A stretch of 64,000 bases of DNA from SVTX01 sp045542075 (GCA_045542075.1 JAZQKI010000017.1:3672-67671), one strand, 5' to 3'; counted from the first letter of the stretch, positions 17,202 through 26,670 are shown. Program-made: numbers and translations. Notes: generated by a model from the letters alone, not told the origin.

Positions 17202-18209
17202 TTAAAGCACGCACTTCAAAAATTGCTGTGTTCTCGGGTTTTTGGGACTGTCAAACAGCTCGGCGGGAGAGCCCTCCTCGGTGATGAATCCGTCGCTCAT
17301 GAACATTACCCTGTCAGACACCTCGCGCGCAAATCCCATTTCGTGCGTGACGATGACCATAGTCATACCCTCTGCCGCAAGCTCCTTGATAAGGTCTAGA
17401 ACCTCGCCTACCATCTCAGGGTCAAGCGCGGAGGTGGGCTCGTCAAACAGCATTACCTCAGGGTCCATCGCAAGCGCGCGGATAATCGCGATCCTCTGCT
17501 TTTGTCCGCCCGAGAGCGTAGAGGGATAAGCATCTGCCTTCTCCTCAAGTCCGATTCTCTTAAGAAGCATCATAGCCTTTGCCTCAGCCTTCTCTGTGAT
17601 AGACTTCTTTGTTTCGGTAATCTCTGTTAAGGGTGCTTTTTCCTTTTTGAATATATTTGTAAAGCGTACCCACGCATTGTGACGCTTTACCTTATTCACC
17701 TTTTCCATTCCCGTCTTGATGGGCGCCAGCATGATATTCTGCTTTACCGACTTATTGTTAAAGAGGTTAAACTGCTGGAACACCATTCCCATCTTCTGAC
17801 GCGCGATGTTTATATCAAGGTGGTTTTCGTTAAATATTTTCTTTATTGCCTTTTTATATTCCTTGCCCTCGGCTGCCGAGAACTTTTCGTTGAGAAGGTC
17901 CTCCGCCTTGATCTTGGCAATCGCCTCGGTCTCGTCCATACCGTCAGCTATCAGCTTTTTGTATGTGTTGGACGCCTTGATGACCTCGGGATGCAGATAA
18001 GGGTCAACGGGTGTGAGAAGCATTCCGTCCATCCAGACCTCACCAAAGGTAGGAGTCTCAAGCAGGTTCATACAGCGAAGCAGTGTCGATTTTCCCGAGC
18101 CCGACGAACCAATTATGGAAACCACCTCTCCGTTGGTTATCTCGGTTGAAACACCCTTGAGGACCTCAAGCTTGTCGAAATTCTTGTAAATATTATTGAT
18201 ATTAAGCAC
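17202..18209 (-). CDS. polar amino acid ABC transporter ATPase with two insertions
   Basis: 335 residues, about 95 longer than usual GlnQ-type subunits. Walker A GSSGSGKS at 34-41, Q-loop FQQFN at 144-148, signature LSGGQ at 232-236, Walker B VMLFDEP at 252-258 and the switch HEMGF are intact. The extra length lies in two charged, helical-looking insertions, roughly residues 62-136 (between the first strands and the Q-loop) and 172-205 (in the helical domain). It powers uptake with the permease, whose gene overlaps it by 8 nt, and the binding lipoprotein upstream. Confidence 0.93.
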   Translation of the reverse strand: MLNINNIYKNFDKLEVLKGVSTEITNGEVVSIIGSSGSGKSTLLRCMNLLETPTFGEVWMDGMLLTPVDPYLHPEVIKASNTYKKLIADGMDETEAIAKIKAEDLLNEKFSAAEGKEYKKAIKKIFNENHLDINIARQKMGMVFQQFNLFNNKSVKQNIMLAPIKTGMEKVNKVKRHNAWVRFTNIFKKEKAPLTEITETKKSITEKAEAKAMMLLKRIGLEEKADAYPSTLSGGQKQRIAIIRALAMDPEVMLFDEPTSALDPEMVGEVLDLIKELAAEGMTMVIVTHEMGFAREVSDRVMFMSDGFITEEGSPAELFDSPKNPRTQQFLKCVL

Positions 18210-18894
18210 GAGCCTTCATCCTCCTTTCAAATACACCGAGCGCCTTGGAAAGCACGAAATTCAAAATAAAGTAAATAATACCGATTATCATAAGTATAGG
18301 AAGCGGATTGTGTGTCACGCCGACTATAATGGAATATGTGGTCATAAGCTCGCCGACATAGAAGGTAGATGCGAGGGATGTCTCCTTTATGATAGTGATA
18401 AACTCGTTGCCGAGCGCGGGAAGAATATTCTTTATTGCCTGCGGGAGAACGACCTGTATCATTGTGGTCGTGCCGTTAAGTCCAAGGCTTCTTGCCGCCT
18501 CGGTCTGTCCCTTGTCAACCGCCTCGATACCTGAACGAATTATCTCTGATACGTATGCGGCGCTGTTGAGTATCAGGGTTATTGCTATACACAGTATCGT
18601 CTTATTATTCATTTTGTTCATCGCGGGAATGATCACCGGGATCAGAAACGTGCTTATGTATAACTGAAGCAGCATTGGTGTGCCGCGGATGATCTCAACC
18701 ACGGCATTGACGATCCACTTCAGCGGCTTTATTTTGCTTATCTTGATAAGCGCAAGGATCGCGCCGAAGATAGTGCCGAAAAATACCGTTATGATCGAGA
18801 GGATAATAGTCTTACTAAGGCCTTCGATCAAAAACAGGTCCCAGTATTTGATGAAGATCTTACCCATATCCTCAAACATTGTTATTAAGTACAT
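18202..18894 (-). CDS. polar amino acid ABC transporter permease
   Basis: 230 residues with about five membrane helices and the HisM/GlnP-type signature: EIIRGTPMLLQL near residue 90 and the EAA-like loop EAARSLGLNG. It forms the membrane channel with the ATPase encoded just downstream. The gene lies 85 nt after the binding-protein gene, separated by an intercistronic hairpin at 18939-18961 which probably lowers permease expression relative to the lipoprotein. Confidence 0.93.
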   Translation of the reverse strand: MYLITMFEDMGKIFIKYWDLFLIEGLSKTIILSIITVFFGTIFGAILALIKISKIKPLKWIVNAVVEIIRGTPMLLQLYISTFLIPVIIPAMNKMNNKTILCIAITLILNSAAYVSEIIRSGIEAVDKGQTEAARSLGLNGTTTMIQVVLPQAIKNILPALGNEFITIIKETSLASTFYVGELMTTYSIIVGVTHNPLPILMIIGIIYFILNFVLSKALGVFERRMKARA

Positions 18895-18938
18895 ATTTTT
18901 TCTCCGTTTTTGTCAGTTTTTATAACACAGCATGAGCC

Positions 18939-18961
18939 GCCGTACCGAAAGCCGGCACGGC
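18939..18961 (-). terminator. intercistronic hairpin, possible attenuator
   Basis: GCCGTGCCG/CGGTACGGC stem (one mismatch) with a 5-base loop between the binding-protein and permease genes. There is no strong U tract next to it, which fits partial termination or protection of the 3' end of the upstream message. Confidence 0.65.
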
Positions 18962-18979
18962 AGCCCTGTTTTATATAAA

Positions 18980-19897
18980 TTATTCTGTGATCTTGTTGCC
19001 TTCATCGTCGTAGCCAAGCTCATCAAGAGTCTTGACCTGCGCGTAGATCTGGCAAGCCTCATACCATGTATCGTAGAGACCGGCAGCCATTGCCTTTGCA
19101 AGAGCCGCGTTTACCTTCTCAAGAAGCTCATCGTCTTCCTTGTTAAGAAGGATAACGTTGTTCTTGTACTTTTCCTCAACCTCAAAGTAGAAGTCGGAAA
19201 GAACGATAGTATCGTTTGCAAGAGCTTCACCGTTGCCGTACGCAACCGCAAGTGCGTCGATCTCGCCTGTAGCAAGAGCTGTAGCCGCGATGTTGATATC
19301 CTTGTAAAGCACAAGCTCCGCTCCCTTGGGTACAAGCTGCTCCTTAACGAGAAGCTCCTGGAGAGAGCCGCCCTGTGCGCCTATCTTGAGTCCGGAGAAA
19401 TCAGCCTTGTCTGCCTTGAACTGATCAGCCTTAGCCTTTGTGGTGATAAGGATTTGCTCGGTCTCGTTCTCACCCGCTACGTAGTAGTCGGAGATAAGGA
19501 ATGTCTCTGCACGCTCCGCGGTCCAGGAGAATCCTGAGATCGCAAGATCTGCGTTGCCTGTGGAAACCGCCGCCATAGATGCATCAAAGGACATGGGGGT
19601 GATCTTAAGCTTCATACCGAGCTCCTTTGCAACAAATGTAGCAAGGATAACGTCAAAGCCAACGATAGCGTCGTCACCGGACTTTGCCGTGTCATAGAAT
19701 TCCATAGGAGCGAAGTCGGGAGACATTGCTACTACGAGTGTTTCTGTGTACTTGGATGCGTCATAGTCAATAGCCGCCATAGCCTTATCGTATGCAGCGG
19801 ACAGGCTATCCTCCTCGGGCTTGTCACAAGCGGCGAATATACCTACACAGCTGCAGAGCATTACAAGTGCGATAATCAAAGAAACAATTTTTTTCAT
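18980..19897 (-). CDS. amino acid ABC transporter substrate-binding lipoprotein
   Basis: 305 residues. Signal peptide with lipobox FAA-C24, then a family 3 solute-binding domain: VVAMSPDFAPMEFYD, VGFDVILATFVAKELG, the ligand-contact segment DLAISGFSWTAER, and IGAQGGSLQE. It captures a polar amino acid outside the membrane. First gene of its operon with a perfect promoter at 19942-19970. Which amino acid is bound cannot be decided from the motifs. Confidence 0.94.
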   Translation of the reverse strand: MKKIVSLIIALVMLCSCVGIFAACDKPEEDSLSAAYDKAMAAIDYDASKYTETLVVAMSPDFAPMEFYDTAKSGDDAIVGFDVILATFVAKELGMKLKITPMSFDASMAAVSTGNADLAISGFSWTAERAETFLISDYYVAGENETEQILITTKAKADQFKADKADFSGLKIGAQGGSLQELLVKEQLVPKGAELVLYKDINIAATALATGEIDALAVAYGNGEALANDTIVLSDFYFEVEEKYKNNVILLNKEDDELLEKVNAALAKAMAAGLYDTWYEACQIYAQVKTLDELGYDDEGNKITE

Positions 19898-19941
19898 TTT
19901 TGGGGACCTCTTTTCGTTTGATTTTGTGGTTTATGTGCATT

Positions 19942-19970
19942 ATTATACAACGCACTTTAGGGTTTGTCAA
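19942..19970 (-). promoter_or_regulatory. promoter of the amino acid ABC operon
   Basis: Minus-strand TTGACA (19965-19970), 17-bp spacer, TATAAT (19942-19947). Confidence 0.9.
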
Positions 19971-20076
19971 GTACTTTTTTGAAAAAATTTTCTTTTTTCA
20001 TAAAGTTTTTTCGAGTTTTTTATCCAACAATGCATAAATGCATATTTTCTGCATATTCAGTATAAATATACAAAAA

Positions 20077-20102
20077 TCCCACGGTCGAAACCGACCGTGG
20101 GA
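20077..20102 (-). terminator. terminator of the ZIP transporter gene
   Basis: 11-bp stem TCCCACGGTCG/CGACCGTGGGA with a 4-base loop, followed on the minus strand by TTTTTG. Confidence 0.9.
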
Positions 20103-20113
20103 TAAATTATCGT

Positions 20114-20917
20114 TTATCCTAAAAGCACATCCATTAAAAGCATCACGCAAAAGCCGACAAGCAAGGAATATGTCGCCCCTCTCTCCGCTCCGTGAGAATG
20201 AGTCTCGGGGATCATCTCGTCACTGACAACGTAAAGCATGGTTCCTCCCGCAAACGCGAGAGCAAACGGTAATATATAGCTTGAGATACTCACCGCAAAA
20301 TATCCGATAAGTGTTCCCACTACCTCAATAAGTCCCGTGCCGAGCGCGCACAGCAGCGTCCGCTTAGGAGTTATTCCCGCAGAAAGCATGGGCGCGATTA
20401 TCACCATACCCTCGGGTATATTCTGAAGCGCAATTCCGCCCGCAATAAGCAAAGCTCCCTCGGTGTTCCCTGTGCCAAACCCAACTCCCGCTGCGATTCC
20501 CTCGGGCAGATTATGTATCGCTATGGCGAGGACAAAAAGGATTACCTTATTTATATGCGTCTTATCATCGCAGCAGTGTCCGTCGATATCTACCCCCACA
20601 AGTCCGTGCAGATGCGGCACGAGCTTATCCATGAGGTTTACGCAGAGCGCTCCCGCAAAAACTCCTAAAATAACTATCCCTATCGAAATAAGCTTGTTTG
20701 GTGTTTCGCCGAGTCCGAGCGGGCTGATTATACCGTATCCGTAATCAAAGGATGGGATTATAAGTCCGAGTATCGCCGCCGCGAGCATTATTCCCGCCGC
20801 AAAGGCAAGCACTATATCACTGAACTTATGTGATATTTTTTTGAATATGAAGCCAATAACCGCTCCAATGACAGTCGCTCCTCCAACGCCGAGCGCAGTC
20901 AACAGAACCTCCTTCAT
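20114..20917 (-). CDS. ZIP family metal transporter
   Basis: 267 residues. The ATG at 20915-20917 with AAGGAGG upstream is used; a longer frame upstream has no support. Eight membrane helices are expected. The metal-site motifs are present in the paired helices: HNLPEG and QNIPEG, plus a His/Cys-rich loop (DGHCCDD) before them. Members move zinc or other divalent metals into the cytoplasm. Single-gene unit with its own promoter and terminator. Confidence 0.93.
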   Translation of the reverse strand: MKEVLLTALGVGGATVIGAVIGFIFKKISHKFSDIVLAFAAGIMLAAAILGLIIPSFDYGYGIISPLGLGETPNKLISIGIVILGVFAGALCVNLMDKLVPHLHGLVGVDIDGHCCDDKTHINKVILFVLAIAIHNLPEGIAAGVGFGTGNTEGALLIAGGIALQNIPEGMVIIAPMLSAGITPKRTLLCALGTGLIEVVGTLIGYFAVSISSYILPFALAFAGGTMLYVVSDEMIPETHSHGAERGATYSLLVGFCVMLLMDVLLG

Positions 20918-20950
20918 ACGTTTCACCTCCTTATATACATACACACTTAT

Positions 20951-20979
20951 ATTATAGCCCAGATATCTTGAAATGTCAA
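20951..20979 (-). promoter_or_regulatory. promoter of the ZIP transporter gene
   Basis: Minus-strand TTGACA (20974-20979), 17-bp spacer, TATAAT (20951-20956). No obvious metal-regulator palindrome was seen nearby. Confidence 0.9.
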
Positions 20980-21003
20980 ACATATTTGCATAAAAATAAA
21001 AAA

Positions 21004-21027
21004 ATCCCCGCGCTGCCGCGCGGGGAT
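21004..21027 (-). terminator. terminator of the pit-DUF47 operon
   Basis: 10-bp GC-rich stem ATCCCCGCGC/GCGCGGGGAT with a TGCC loop and a long U tract on the minus strand. Confidence 0.93.
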
Positions 21028-21059
21028 CATCCAAACCATTTTGTTTGATAACAAAGCTA

Positions 21060-21680
21060 TCAGGTATTTTTCATTATAACCGAGCCAATGCAGTCGCCAA
21101 CGTGCTCGCACGCGTCAACGCAGTCCTCAAAGCACTCGTATATTTTACGCCAGGACACCGTGGTCAGAACGTCGCTTGAATTTTTCGTAAGCTCGCGCAT
21201 GGAAGCAAGATATATCTTGTCGCACTCCTCCTCTACGTCGTTAAGCTCAACGATAAGGGTGTGTATCTTCTTGGATTTCTTGAAGTTTTCAAATTCCGCC
21301 ATTATATCACCGAGAAGCTCGCAGGATCTGACTATGTTCTTCGCGAAGCTGATCGCGTAAGGAGTCACAGACTGAATATCGTATATATAGAACTTCTGAA
21401 GCACCTCCTCGATAGAGTCAAGCACGTCGTCGAGATTCTGGCTGAGCATGTCAAGATCCTCACGGTCAACGGGTGTGACAAACGCCTTTGCGAGAGTTGC
21501 GCTCATCTCGTGCTTCTTTATATCCGCGCTATGCTCAAAGCCGTGCATTTCCTTAAGCATTGTTTCCATATTATTTGAGTCATAATTTTCAAGGCACTCA
21601 ACAAGATAGTTTGCCGCCTTCTTTGAAAGCTCGGTACATGCCGAGAAATTTTCAAAATAGAATTTATCACCTTTAGCCAT
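21060..21680 (-). CDS. DUF47 family (PhoU-like) phosphate transport accessory protein
   Basis: 206 residues, all helical, with the metal-binding ExxxD and DxxEE patterns of PhoU/DUF47 proteins (ILxNLDDVLDSIEE region, LNDVEEECDKIY). Cytoplasmic. The family is nearly always encoded beside a Pit transporter and is thought to modulate it. Here the pit gene ends 18 nt upstream on the same strand. Confidence 0.92.
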   Translation of the reverse strand: MAKGDKFYFENFSACTELSKKAANYLVECLENYDSNNMETMLKEMHGFEHSADIKKHEMSATLAKAFVTPVDREDLDMLSQNLDDVLDSIEEVLQKFYIYDIQSVTPYAISFAKNIVRSCELLGDIMAEFENFKKSKKIHTLIVELNDVEEECDKIYLASMRELTKNSSDVLTTVSWRKIYECFEDCVDACEHVGDCIGSVIMKNT

Positions 21681-21698
21681 TTTTATAATTCCTTTCTG

Positions 21699-22751
21699 TT
21701 AGTTGAAAATAAGCAAGAACAATTTTGTCACGAGGAACGCAAGCAGTCCGCATCCGGGGAACGTAAGTATCCAAGTCATAACCATTTCCTTTACCACCCC
21801 GAAGTTTATCGCAGAAACTCTCTTAACAGCTCCGACACCCATGATCGAGGTCGTCTTTACGTGAGTGGTGGAAACAGGGAGTCCGAATACAGAGCAGAAC
21901 ACCAGCGCCGCCGCGGACGCGATATCAGCCGAAAATCCCTGATATTTTTCAAGCTTTACCATGTCCATACCAACGGATTTGATTATCTTCTTGCCTCCTA
22001 TAGCCGTACCCGCCGCCATAACAAGCGAGCAAACTATCATAAGCCACGTCGGGATAGAGAAGGTAGCGGCTCCGCCGCCCGTTCCCTGCAGGGTAAAGAC
22101 GCAAAGCAAAATTATACCCATAAACTTCTGACCGTCCTGCGCGCCGTGCATAAACGCCCTCGCCGCGGCTCCTGTGATCTGCGCGCCTCTGAAGAACGGC
22201 TCGGTCTTCGGTCTGTCCATCTTGTAGCATATCAACGTAACCAGCTTTCCTATAAGCCAAGCCATACCAAAGCCAAGAACCACGGATATAACGATACCGA
22301 TAAGCACCTTGCTCCATTGACTCCACACTATAGCCTCAAGTCCGTTAAGAGCCATAGCTCCGCCGGTAAGTCCCGCTATAAGCGCATGGCTCTCACTCGT
22401 GGGAATACCAAATGCCCACGCAAGCGTTGCCCATATAACAATAGCGAGCATTGCCGCGCACAAGACTATAATAACCGTTCGTCCCGAGTTGTCTCCGAAA
22501 TTAACCATGCTTGTAATAGTCACGGCAACCTCGTTGCTGATCTTCGTCATTACGAAAACACCGAGAAAATTGAACACTGCCGCCATAAGTATTGCCGCCT
22601 TGGGTGGCATACATCTCGTCACAACGCAGGTGGCGATGGCATTGGGCGCATCCGTCCAACCGTTGACCAGAATAACGCCAAGCGTCAGCGTCACGGCAAT
22701 AAACAATAGCGGATTTGCCGTCATCTGCGACCAAAATTCTAAAAATTCCAT
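21699..22751 (-). CDS. pit: inorganic phosphate transporter, PiT family
   Basis: 350 residues with ten or so helices. The duplicated PiT signature is clear: NGWTDAPNAIATCVVTRCM near residue 26 in the first half and FMHGAQDGQKFMGI in the second. It symports phosphate with a cation across the membrane. First gene of a two-gene operon with the DUF47 protein, with promoter at 22822-22850. Confidence 0.95.
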   Translation of the reverse strand: MEFLEFWSQMTANPLLFIAVTLTLGVILVNGWTDAPNAIATCVVTRCMPPKAAILMAAVFNFLGVFVMTKISNEVAVTITSMVNFGDNSGRTVIIVLCAAMLAIVIWATLAWAFGIPTSESHALIAGLTGGAMALNGLEAIVWSQWSKVLIGIVISVVLGFGMAWLIGKLVTLICYKMDRPKTEPFFRGAQITGAAARAFMHGAQDGQKFMGIILLCVFTLQGTGGGAATFSIPTWLMIVCSLVMAAGTAIGGKKIIKSVGMDMVKLEKYQGFSADIASAAALVFCSVFGLPVSTTHVKTTSIMGVGAVKRVSAINFGVVKEMVMTWILTFPGCGLLAFLVTKLFLLIFN

Positions 22752-22821
22752 ACGCTTTCCTTCCCTTTTGATTTGTCTGACTGAAAATATTCAATTCAAA
22801 TTATCGCATCTTACACCGTAG

Positions 22822-22850
22822 ATTATATCTCATTTTTTTATTGTTTTCAA
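22822..22850 (-). promoter_or_regulatory. promoter of the pit-DUF47 operon
   Basis: Minus-strand TTGAAA (22845-22850), 17-bp spacer, TATAAT (22822-22827). Confidence 0.85.
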
Positions 22851-22882
22851 GCGTTTTTTTGATTTTCGTATAAATGCGACAA

Positions 22883-22908
22883 AAAACCGCGGCTTTCACC
22901 GCGGTTTT
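22883..22908 (-). terminator. terminator of hppA
   Basis: 10-bp stem AAAACCGCGG/CCGCGGTTTT with a 6-base loop; T runs on both sides. Confidence 0.92.
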
Positions 22909-22917
22909 GTTATTCAG

Positions 22918-25032
22918 TTAAAATATAAGCGAAAACAACGAATAATTCACAACAAGGCTTGCAAAGACTATGGATACCATAGAAAGAAGCTTTATAAGTA
23001 TGTTTATCGAGGGACCCGAGGTATCCTTGAAGGGATCACCGACCGTGTCTCCGACGACAGCCGCCTTGTGACAGGCAGAGCCCTTGCCGCCGTGCGTTCC
23101 ACTCTCGATATACTTTTTCGCGTTATCCCACGCGCCGCCCGAGTTGGACATAAATATCGCAAGCAAAAATCCTGAAATAGTCGCTCCCGCCAGCATTCCG
23201 ACAACACCTGTCCAGCCGAGTATCATACCCACCGTTATAGGTGCGATGATAGCTACAATGGTAGGAACTATCATTTCCTTAAGGCTTGCCTTGGTGCAAA
23301 GGTCAACACAGGACGCATAATCCGCCTCCGCCTTGCCCTCCATAAGACCCGCGATCTCTCTGAACTGACGGCGAACCTCAACAACAACGCTCTGCGCCGC
23401 GCGTTCGACAGCGTTCATAGTCAACGCTCCAAACACAAAGGGCAGACAAGCTCCGATAAACAGTCCCACAAGCACCGCAGGATTGGTGATCGAAAGCTGA
23501 GTCATATCTATTGTCTCGCCTGTGATGGACTTGACCTGATCTATATAGGAAACCATAAGAGCCAGAGCGGTCAGTGCCGCAGAGCCTATCGCAAAGCCCT
23601 TGCCTGTTGCCGCCGTGGTGTTTCCGAGCGAGTCAAGTGCGTCGGTTCTCTCTCTTACCTTTTCGTCAAGTCCCGCCATCTGAGCGATACCGCCCGCGTT
23701 ATCCGCAACGGGACCGTACGCGTCGGTGGCAAGCGTTATGCCAAGAGTTGACAGCATTCCTACCGCCGCGAGAGCTATACCGTAAAGTCCCATAGACGCG
23801 CTCTTAGCTCCGCCCGAGACGAAATACGCGATAAGAATACAAGCCGCAATTACTACAACGGGAATAAGCGTGGAAAGCATACCCACCGAAAGACCGCCGA
23901 TAACTATGGTAGCCGTACCTGTCTCGGACGTGTCCGCAAGGCGTTGTGTGGGCTTGTAGCTGTCAGAGGTGTAATGCTCTGTTGCCTGGCCGATAAGCAC
24001 ACCCGCAATAAGTCCCGCGAGAATTGCAAAATATATCTTCCAGTTTGCCGCGCCAAGCACAAAATATACGAGCGGGAAAGCCGCGATTGCTATCACTATC
24101 GCCGAGAAATTAGTTCCGCGCGAGAGCGAGCGAAGAAGCTGCTTTTGAGTTGCTCCCTCCTTTGTTCTTACAAACAACGTACCGAAAACCGAGCAGATTA
24201 TTCCCAATGCAGCGATTATCATGGGGAGCAGTAAAGCGTGTGAGCTTTCCATAGACGCGCTGTTTATAGCCGCCGAAACGCCCAGAGCCGCCGCCGAGAT
24301 TATCGAGCCGACGTAGGACTCGTAAAGGTCAGCGCCCATTCCCGCAACGTCACCCACGTTGTCGCCCACGTTATCCGCTATAACAGCGGGATTTCGGGGG
24401 TCATCCTCTGGAATTCCCGCCTCGACCTTACCCACAAGGTCTGCTCCGACGTCCGCCGCCTTGGTAAATATACCTCCGCCGACGCGCGCGAACAGAGCCA
24501 TGCTCGACGCGCCCATGCCAAACGTGAGCATCGCGCTTGAGATCTCGTTTGTTTCAAGCTTGAAAATAAACTTCAGGATTATGAACCACAAGGAGATGTC
24601 GAGAAGTCCGAGACCTACTACCGTAAATCCCATTACGCTTCCGGCGGAAAACGCCACTCGCAGACCCTTGTTAAGTCCCTCCTGGCACGCGTTTGCGGTT
24701 CTTGCGTTTGAATTGGTCGCTATCTTCATACCGATAAAGCCCGAAAGAGCCGAGAATATTCCGCCCGTTACAAAAGCAAACGGCGTGAATTTACTCAGAA
24801 TTCCTAAGAGCGACATGGTAAGAAGCACAACAAACATTATAGCGAAGAAAATAAGTACTATTCTGTACTGTCTTTTAAGGTACGCGTTCGCACCCTTTCT
24901 TATGGACGCGGATATCTTCTTCATAAGCTCCGTGCCCTCGGGGAATTTCATAACTCTCACCGCGGTGAACAGTGCGTAAAGCAACGCAATAACCGCGCAA
25001 GAAGCTGTGAAAATCACAATATATTTCTCCAT
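22918..25032 (-). CDS. hppA: membrane pyrophosphatase (ion-pumping, K+-dependent type)
   Basis: 704 residues with about 16 helices. The catalytic block DVGADLVGKVEAGIPEDDPR followed by NPAVIADNVGDNVGDVAGMG is complete, as is the C-terminal DTVGDPFKDTSGPS. It couples hydrolysis of pyrophosphate to pumping Na+ or H+ out of the cytoplasm. The segment GNTTAATGKGFAIGSAALTA has Ala at the position that is Lys in K+-independent enzymes, so this is the K+-dependent class, in which Na+ pumping is common. Single-gene unit with clear promoter and terminator. Confidence 0.96.
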   Translation of the reverse strand: MEKYIVIFTASCAVIALLYALFTAVRVMKFPEGTELMKKISASIRKGANAYLKRQYRIVLIFFAIMFVVLLTMSLLGILSKFTPFAFVTGGIFSALSGFIGMKIATNSNARTANACQEGLNKGLRVAFSAGSVMGFTVVGLGLLDISLWFIILKFIFKLETNEISSAMLTFGMGASSMALFARVGGGIFTKAADVGADLVGKVEAGIPEDDPRNPAVIADNVGDNVGDVAGMGADLYESYVGSIISAAALGVSAAINSASMESSHALLLPMIIAALGIICSVFGTLFVRTKEGATQKQLLRSLSRGTNFSAIVIAIAAFPLVYFVLGAANWKIYFAILAGLIAGVLIGQATEHYTSDSYKPTQRLADTSETGTATIVIGGLSVGMLSTLIPVVVIAACILIAYFVSGGAKSASMGLYGIALAAVGMLSTLGITLATDAYGPVADNAGGIAQMAGLDEKVRERTDALDSLGNTTAATGKGFAIGSAALTALALMVSYIDQVKSITGETIDMTQLSITNPAVLVGLFIGACLPFVFGALTMNAVERAAQSVVVEVRRQFREIAGLMEGKAEADYASCVDLCTKASLKEMIVPTIVAIIAPITVGMILGWTGVVGMLAGATISGFLLAIFMSNSGGAWDNAKKYIESGTHGGKGSACHKAAVVGDTVGDPFKDTSGPSINILIKLLSMVSIVFASLVVNYSLFSLIF

Positions 25033-25077
25033 TTATTGCCTCCTTAAAGTCATAAGGCTATGATTGATTGAACATAT

Positions 25078-25106
25078 ATTTTACACCCTTTGGTGAAATT
25101 TGTCAA
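25078..25106 (-). promoter_or_regulatory. promoter of hppA
   Basis: Minus-strand TTGACA (25101-25106), 17-bp spacer, TAAAAT (25078-25083). Confidence 0.88.
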
Positions 25107-25136
25107 GAGGTTTACAAAAAAAGACAAGAATATCGG

Positions 25137-25775
25137 TCAGGATTCAGAGATTTCAGACTCTCCCGGCAGGTCTCTCATTGAAAAAACGCATCCGCAATAA
25201 TCCTGCCTGTACATTCCGTACTCTCGGGATATCTCGACTGACCTTTTATATCCGTTTTTCTTTTTGAAATCCGACGGCAAATATTTCACGCCGTACTCCG
25301 TAGCAAGCCTCTGCCCTATCTCATTGAGCTTTTCCGCATTTTTCAGCGGGCTTATTGAGAGAGTTGTGCAAAAGTAGTCGTAATTTTGACAACTTGCCCT
25401 TTTTGCGGTCTCGCGCAAGCGAAGCTCGTAGCAGCCAAAGCACCTCTCTCCTCCCTCTCTCAGTTTTTCTTTTCCGCGCGCCATACTGTAAAAGCTGTCC
25501 TTGTCAAAATCCCCCTCAATAAAGTCTATGGGGTTTTTGGCGGGAAATTTTTTTATAAATTCCTGCTGCTCACGGACGCGGTTAAAATATTCCTCGTCGG
25601 GATAGATATTCGGGTTGTAATAAAACACGGTGATTTTGAAAAACTCCGACAGATATTCCAAAACGTAGCTGCTGCAGGGAGCACAGCAGCTATGCAAAAA
25701 CAGTGTGGGTATCTCACCCGCTCTCTGATGCATCAATATTATATTTTCCGTTTGCAGCTGATAATTTTGCTTCAT
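25137..25775 (-). CDS. queH: epoxyqueuosine reductase QueH
   Basis: 212 residues. The family metal-ligand cysteines are all present: HSCCAPCSS (Cys30, Cys31, Cys34), CFGC (Cys112, Cys115) and DYCGC (Cys194, Cys196). QueH performs the last step of queuosine synthesis in tRNA, reducing epoxyqueuosine, and replaces QueG in many anaerobes. It lies 19 nt after the acyltransferase-like gene and is probably co-transcribed with it. Confidence 0.94.
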   Translation of the reverse strand: MKQNYQLQTENIILMHQRAGEIPTLFLHSCCAPCSSYVLEYLSEFFKITVFYYNPNIYPDEEYFNRVREQQEFIKKFPAKNPIDFIEGDFDKDSFYSMARGKEKLREGGERCFGCYELRLRETAKRASCQNYDYFCTTLSISPLKNAEKLNEIGQRLATEYGVKYLPSDFKKKNGYKRSVEISREYGMYRQDYCGCVFSMRDLPGESEISES

Positions 25776-25794
25776 TATATTTCTATCCTTAATA

Positions 25795-26670
25795 TCAGAT
25801 CTTTATGCCACAACCCCAGCCTACTCTGCCGCCGCGCTTGAGATGCTCAACGAAGCAGCGTCTGAGCGTGGTGTTGGCGGGCAGTCTGTCGGGGTGCTTT
25901 TCTTCCGTATCAAACAGTCTCCAAAGGTCCTCGCCATCGTTATGGTCCCATTCCACCACGTCATATTCTGACAAGAAGCGGTACGTGTTCGTATGCTCGG
26001 GAACAAAATTTCTGGTGTCGGGGTAAAGCAGCCACGAGTGGCAAACAAACGGGCAATTCTCCCCTACCTCGTCCTTGAAAAATTCCCTTGCCTGCGCGTA
26101 AGCCCTGTCACAGCTTTCCTTGTCCATAGGCGTGCCCGTTCTGGGTATATGTACGTTTATAACACGGCTCTCATCCTTTTTAAGATCCAAGCCGCTCTTA
26201 TTATAATCAAAAGGAATTTTAACAAGCTCAAACTGAAGTCTGCCAAGCGCAAATCTCGTAAGGTCAAAAAAGCCCGGGAACCAGGGCGCGACGAACGAGC
26301 CGCAAATTCCTCTTACAGCCTTGCATTCGTTGAGCTTCCATTTAAGGTCAAGCATGCTGTCGCGGAATATCTGCATATCTATGCCCCGCTCAAGGTAGAT
26401 CTCCTTGAGGTGCTTGCTGAGGCATATAAACATCAAAAGCTCGACGGTATAATTATGTATCCCCGTGATCTTTGATATCTGTCTTGCTCTACCGAATATC
26501 TCTCCGCCGTAATCCAGCTTTATGTTTGCCCCGTACGCAAAGTACGCCATTCGAGCAAGATGCGCGGAGTCCTCGTTCTCCATTATTTTATCGTACGCGC
26601 AAAGCAGTATCTGCGCGTCGCGATCCTCGTATTCAAAGTCCTTAAAAAAGCTTATAAGGTATTCTCTCAT
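25795..26670 (-). CDS. acyltransferase-domain protein (NAT_N/GNAT_C type)
   Basis: 291 residues, cytoplasmic, no membrane helix. The N-terminal ~110 residues are helical; the C-terminal part contains VINVHIPRTGTPMDKESCD and FVCHSWLLYPD, which are typical of the two-part clostridial acyltransferase-domain family (N-terminal NAT_N, C-terminal GNAT_C). The substrate is unknown. It precedes queH in a two-gene operon, an association I cannot explain functionally. Confidence 0.75.
   Translation of the reverse strand: MREYLISFFKDFEYEDRDAQILLCAYDKIMENEDSAHLARMAYFAYGANIKLDYGGEIFGRARQISKITGIHNYTVELLMFICLSKHLKEIYLERGIDMQIFRDSMLDLKWKLNECKAVRGICGSFVAPWFPGFFDLTRFALGRLQFELVKIPFDYNKSGLDLKKDESRVINVHIPRTGTPMDKESCDRAYAQAREFFKDEVGENCPFVCHSWLLYPDTRNFVPEHTNTYRFLSEYDVVEWDHNDGEDLWRLFDTEEKHPDRLPANTTLRRCFVEHLKRGGRVGWGCGIKI

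Noticed and set aside
18932..19537. Plus-strand 201-codon frame
   Set aside because: Antisense to the substrate-binding protein gene; high Cys/Leu content typical of a shadow.
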